Positions 15,401 through 16,367 of a stretch of 16,367 nucleotides of DNA are shown here, one piece after another; position 1 is the first letter of the stretch, and each line of letters opens with the position of its first letter. Made by a program: the position numbers and the translations under genes. The stretch comes from an uncultured Muribaculaceae bacterium (GTDB taxonomy: Bacteria > Bacteroidota > Bacteroidia > Bacteroidales > Muribaculaceae): the NCBI GenBank assembly GCA_948788915.1, contig CAQFOZ010000045.1:1-16367 (forward strand), written 5' to 3'. The notes beneath the pieces were generated by a model. The model was not told the DNA's origin, searched no databases, and saw only the letters and a program-made list of their open reading frames with translations.

Positions 15401-15689
15401 GGGTGGATGATGCCGGGGCACTGAGAGAGAACTTGCCATCCATGTCTGTCATTGTGCCGACACTTCTGTCTTTGATTTTTATTGTGGCGCCGATTATCGG
15501 TTCACCGTCTATGTCGCGTACAATACCGTGTATGGTTACAGACTGGGCATGATGTTTGGGGGGTGTGTAGGCTGGAGACGCTGATGCAGACTGGATCGTG
15601 AACCATGGAGACATAGCGAAGATTGCCAGCAGCGCACCTGTTCTTCCTTTATCCGCAAGGAAGCGGCGATATTTGTTTAATCTCTTCAT
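12495..15689 (-). CDS. SusC/RagA family TonB-dependent outer-membrane transporter
   Basis: This 1064-residue protein is a normal full-length SusC. It has an extended signal region (hydrophobic GALLAIFAMSPWFTIQSASA, residues 18-37). A carboxypeptidase-regulatory-like domain spans about 51-120, a TonB box (DEVVVVGYG) 130-138, and a plug domain about 145-258 (ending AASAAIYGSRAANGVILITTKKG). The rest is a 22-strand beta-barrel ending in a phenylalanine (VGINVSF), the usual outer-membrane assembly signal. There is no STN domain before the plug, so it is not the kind that signals to an anti-sigma factor. It imports oligosaccharides released at the surface, powered by TonB-ExbBD. It is 36 nt downstream of the DUF2264 gene and 20 nt upstream of its SusD partner. 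Confidence 0.97.
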   Translation of the reverse strand: MKRLNKYRRFLADKGRTGALLAIFAMSPWFTIQSASASPAYTPPKHHAQSVTIHGIVRDIDGEPIIGATIKIKDRSVGTMTDMDGKFSLSAPASSTLEVTYLGYRKETVKITPGHTDYNVIMSQDTQNLDEVVVVGYGEQKKVNLTGAVSTINVADIQESRPITNISQALGGQAAGVRMQMGSNQPGDDDATLRIRGTGTLNNSSPLVIIDGVEGGISSVNPQDIESISVLKDAASAAIYGSRAANGVILITTKKGSEGKIKVNYNGFVSFQSLKQNIHPVTDYATYMELVNEGFANAGMGNYYIYQQDSIEDWRENTLAGADPLLYPNNDWFDMTFRSAISTTHSLNVSGGSERLKGFASFSYLDNPGVVDNSGFKKYSARMNVEFKVNDYLTLGMNASGYLSDREVAGGSLVNEIFDYAYKTSPGITFQLPDGRFGASPNPNEIQAVSSSNPLARVYRAEGGTRASSIRTEFWAKITPFKGLSITGTYTMNSLNSQRRSKPVAVDYWNPREDAVLWQYNPQSEVSYSSSQSYRYFSDLMAQYNTSINRLGLKAMVGTSYEKYKSSNFSTTRKDLIDPSLWDLKAATGESTSTGSSTSWAMQSFFGRINLDWDGKYLLEGNLRADGSSRFHRDHRWGWFPSVSGGWRIDQESFMAPLTDKFLTNLKIRASYGSLGNNSVGNYEYQSLYTSSGMQYVLNGEISPGMVMSALANSELTWERTYVTDFGFDFGMFNNRLTGTFDWFNKRTANVLINLPAPLVHGNRDVPTLNAAEVTNKGIELTLGWQDRIADFSYSINANFTYIHNRVTKYKGKGVDGRTLNGTTLTWEGYPINAHYMLVCDGILQTDEDMKKVQDMIDNSPIDPETGQKINPFATYGTPQKGDLFYADTNGDGIVDQNDRLVVSDGNLPKYNIGLSIDLKWKGIDLGIVMDASLGAHSYFNSKYLSTIVSQGTAIEQRIADGRWYEGRETPATFPRLYPSTGNKINEKASTFYLQSLDFLKIRNIQLGYSLPKKWMKACHIDKVRIYGSLENFLTFTKYQGFDPETGTAYPVMRQAAVGINVSF

Positions 15690-15725
15690 GTGTTAGGTTT
15701 TAAGCTATTGATGTGTTGAATTTTA

Positions 15726-16367
15726 TTATTTTATATCTTTTTTCTTCAGCGATACATGATGTTCCAAAGGGATGCTTTCTCCTGCCCATGCACGTTTCTG
15801 AGTCCAGGGTTCTGCCGGATCTGTCCAGAAAGGATGATCTGCCGGAAGACCTAACGGCAGGAACATGGTGGCTGTGATATACAGAGAACCGTTATTGGTA
15901 TACCAGTTGGCAAGGTCGGGCTGATGACCGACAAAGCCGAGTGCAAGGTAACCTCCGGGAGTAAAGTTACCTGAAGCCTTGAACATATTGTCCATAACAG
16001 CAGTCATGGCTGAGCGAACGGAGCCATTGGTCAGGCCCTCGGGCCAACCATATTTCCACGCAGACATAGCGAGGGTCTGGAATGCCCCCAGTCTATATAC
16101 TACCGAACGTCCGAATGCCGGATATGTGCCTTCCGGTGAAATAAGACGTTCGATAAACTGATTGTAGCGTTGCATCCGCTTGATTGCAAGTTTTGAATCG
16201 ATATTCTTGGTATTTTTATGTTTCGTGTTATAAGTAGGATTTGCCTCGATAGTCTCAAGCATCTCAATCAGCATGGGATGGATCACGAATGCGTTATAAT
16301 TATTAAGGGCAAGATTCTCTCCGTCTCCATACATGCCGTCGCCCAGATACCACTCATCCATCTTATG
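15726..16367 (-). CDS. DUF2264 family protein, 5' end outside the window
   Basis: Only the C-terminal 213 or so codons are present; the frame stays open to the right edge, so the Met at 16361 is internal and not a start. The segment YLGDGMYGDGENLALNNYNA, followed by FVIHPMLIEMLE, is characteristic of DUF2264. So are the FGRSVVYRLGAFQTLA stretch and the run ending TPGGYLALGFVGHQPDLANWY with YTNNGSLYI. The function of DUF2264 is not established. Members often sit in glycan-use loci beside SusCD pairs and lyases, and they look like helical-toroid proteins, so a role in processing unsaturated or acidic sugars is plausible but unproven. The stop lies 36 nt before the SusC start, and no promoter-like sequence was found between them, so it is likely upstream in the same operon. 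Confidence 0.85.
   Translation of the reverse strand, partial: HKMDEWYLGDGMYGDGENLALNNYNAFVIHPMLIEMLETIEANPTYNTKHKNTKNIDSKLAIKRMQRYNQFIERLISPEGTYPAFGRSVVYRLGAFQTLAMSAWKYGWPEGLTNGSVRSAMTAVMDNMFKASGNFTPGGYLALGFVGHQPDLANWYTNNGSLYITATMFLPLGLPADHPFWTDPAEPWTQKRAWAGESIPLEHHVSLKKKDIK

Overview
The window looks like a chromosomal segment from a Bacteroidales bacterium, most likely near Bacteroides or Muribaculaceae. The evidence is a SusC/SusD outer-membrane pair, promoter elements of the Bacteroidota type (TTG, about 19 nt, TAnnTTTG), start codons without clear Shine-Dalgarno sequences, and the order parA-parB-DUF5683-lytic transglycosylase, which is typical of that group. No mobile-element, phage, tRNA, rRNA or CRISPR gene was seen.

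Left part (1-4921) is housekeeping. After a 463-nt noncoding leader come parA and parB (8 nt apart), then a small DUF5683 membrane protein almost touching parB, then, after a 218-nt gap, a secreted MltD-type lytic transglycosylase with LysM repeats. Chromosome partition and cell-wall remodelling genes therefore sit together.

The most unusual signal is here. The leader (61-245) and the gap before the transglycosylase (3009-3193) each hold a copy of one 185-bp element. Its 81-bp core is 66/81 identical between copies. The outer arms and an inner stem differ in sequence between copies but stay self-complementary within each copy. This covariation points to selection on a fold, as in a structured RNA or a hairpin mobile repeat. 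I do not recognise the family.

Middle (4922-5233) is a 312-nt noncoding junction with a perfect 25-bp hairpin, a pair of competing hairpins, and a promoter whose -7 box lies inside an 11+3+11 palindrome just before the next start codon.

Right part (5234-16367) is a polysaccharide utilisation locus. A secreted heparinase II/III-like lyase on the + strand runs convergently towards a leftward operon. In transcription order that operon is a DUF2264 protein (5' end outside the window), SusC, SusD, a lipoprotein with a calcineurin-type phosphoesterase, and a secreted BNR_4 beta-propeller protein that may be a second lyase. A strong bidirectional terminator (7204-7248) separates the two units. The likely role is capture and cleavage of a uronic-acid-containing glycan. 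The substrate is not determined, and no regulator, sulfatase or classical glycoside hydrolase is visible in the window.
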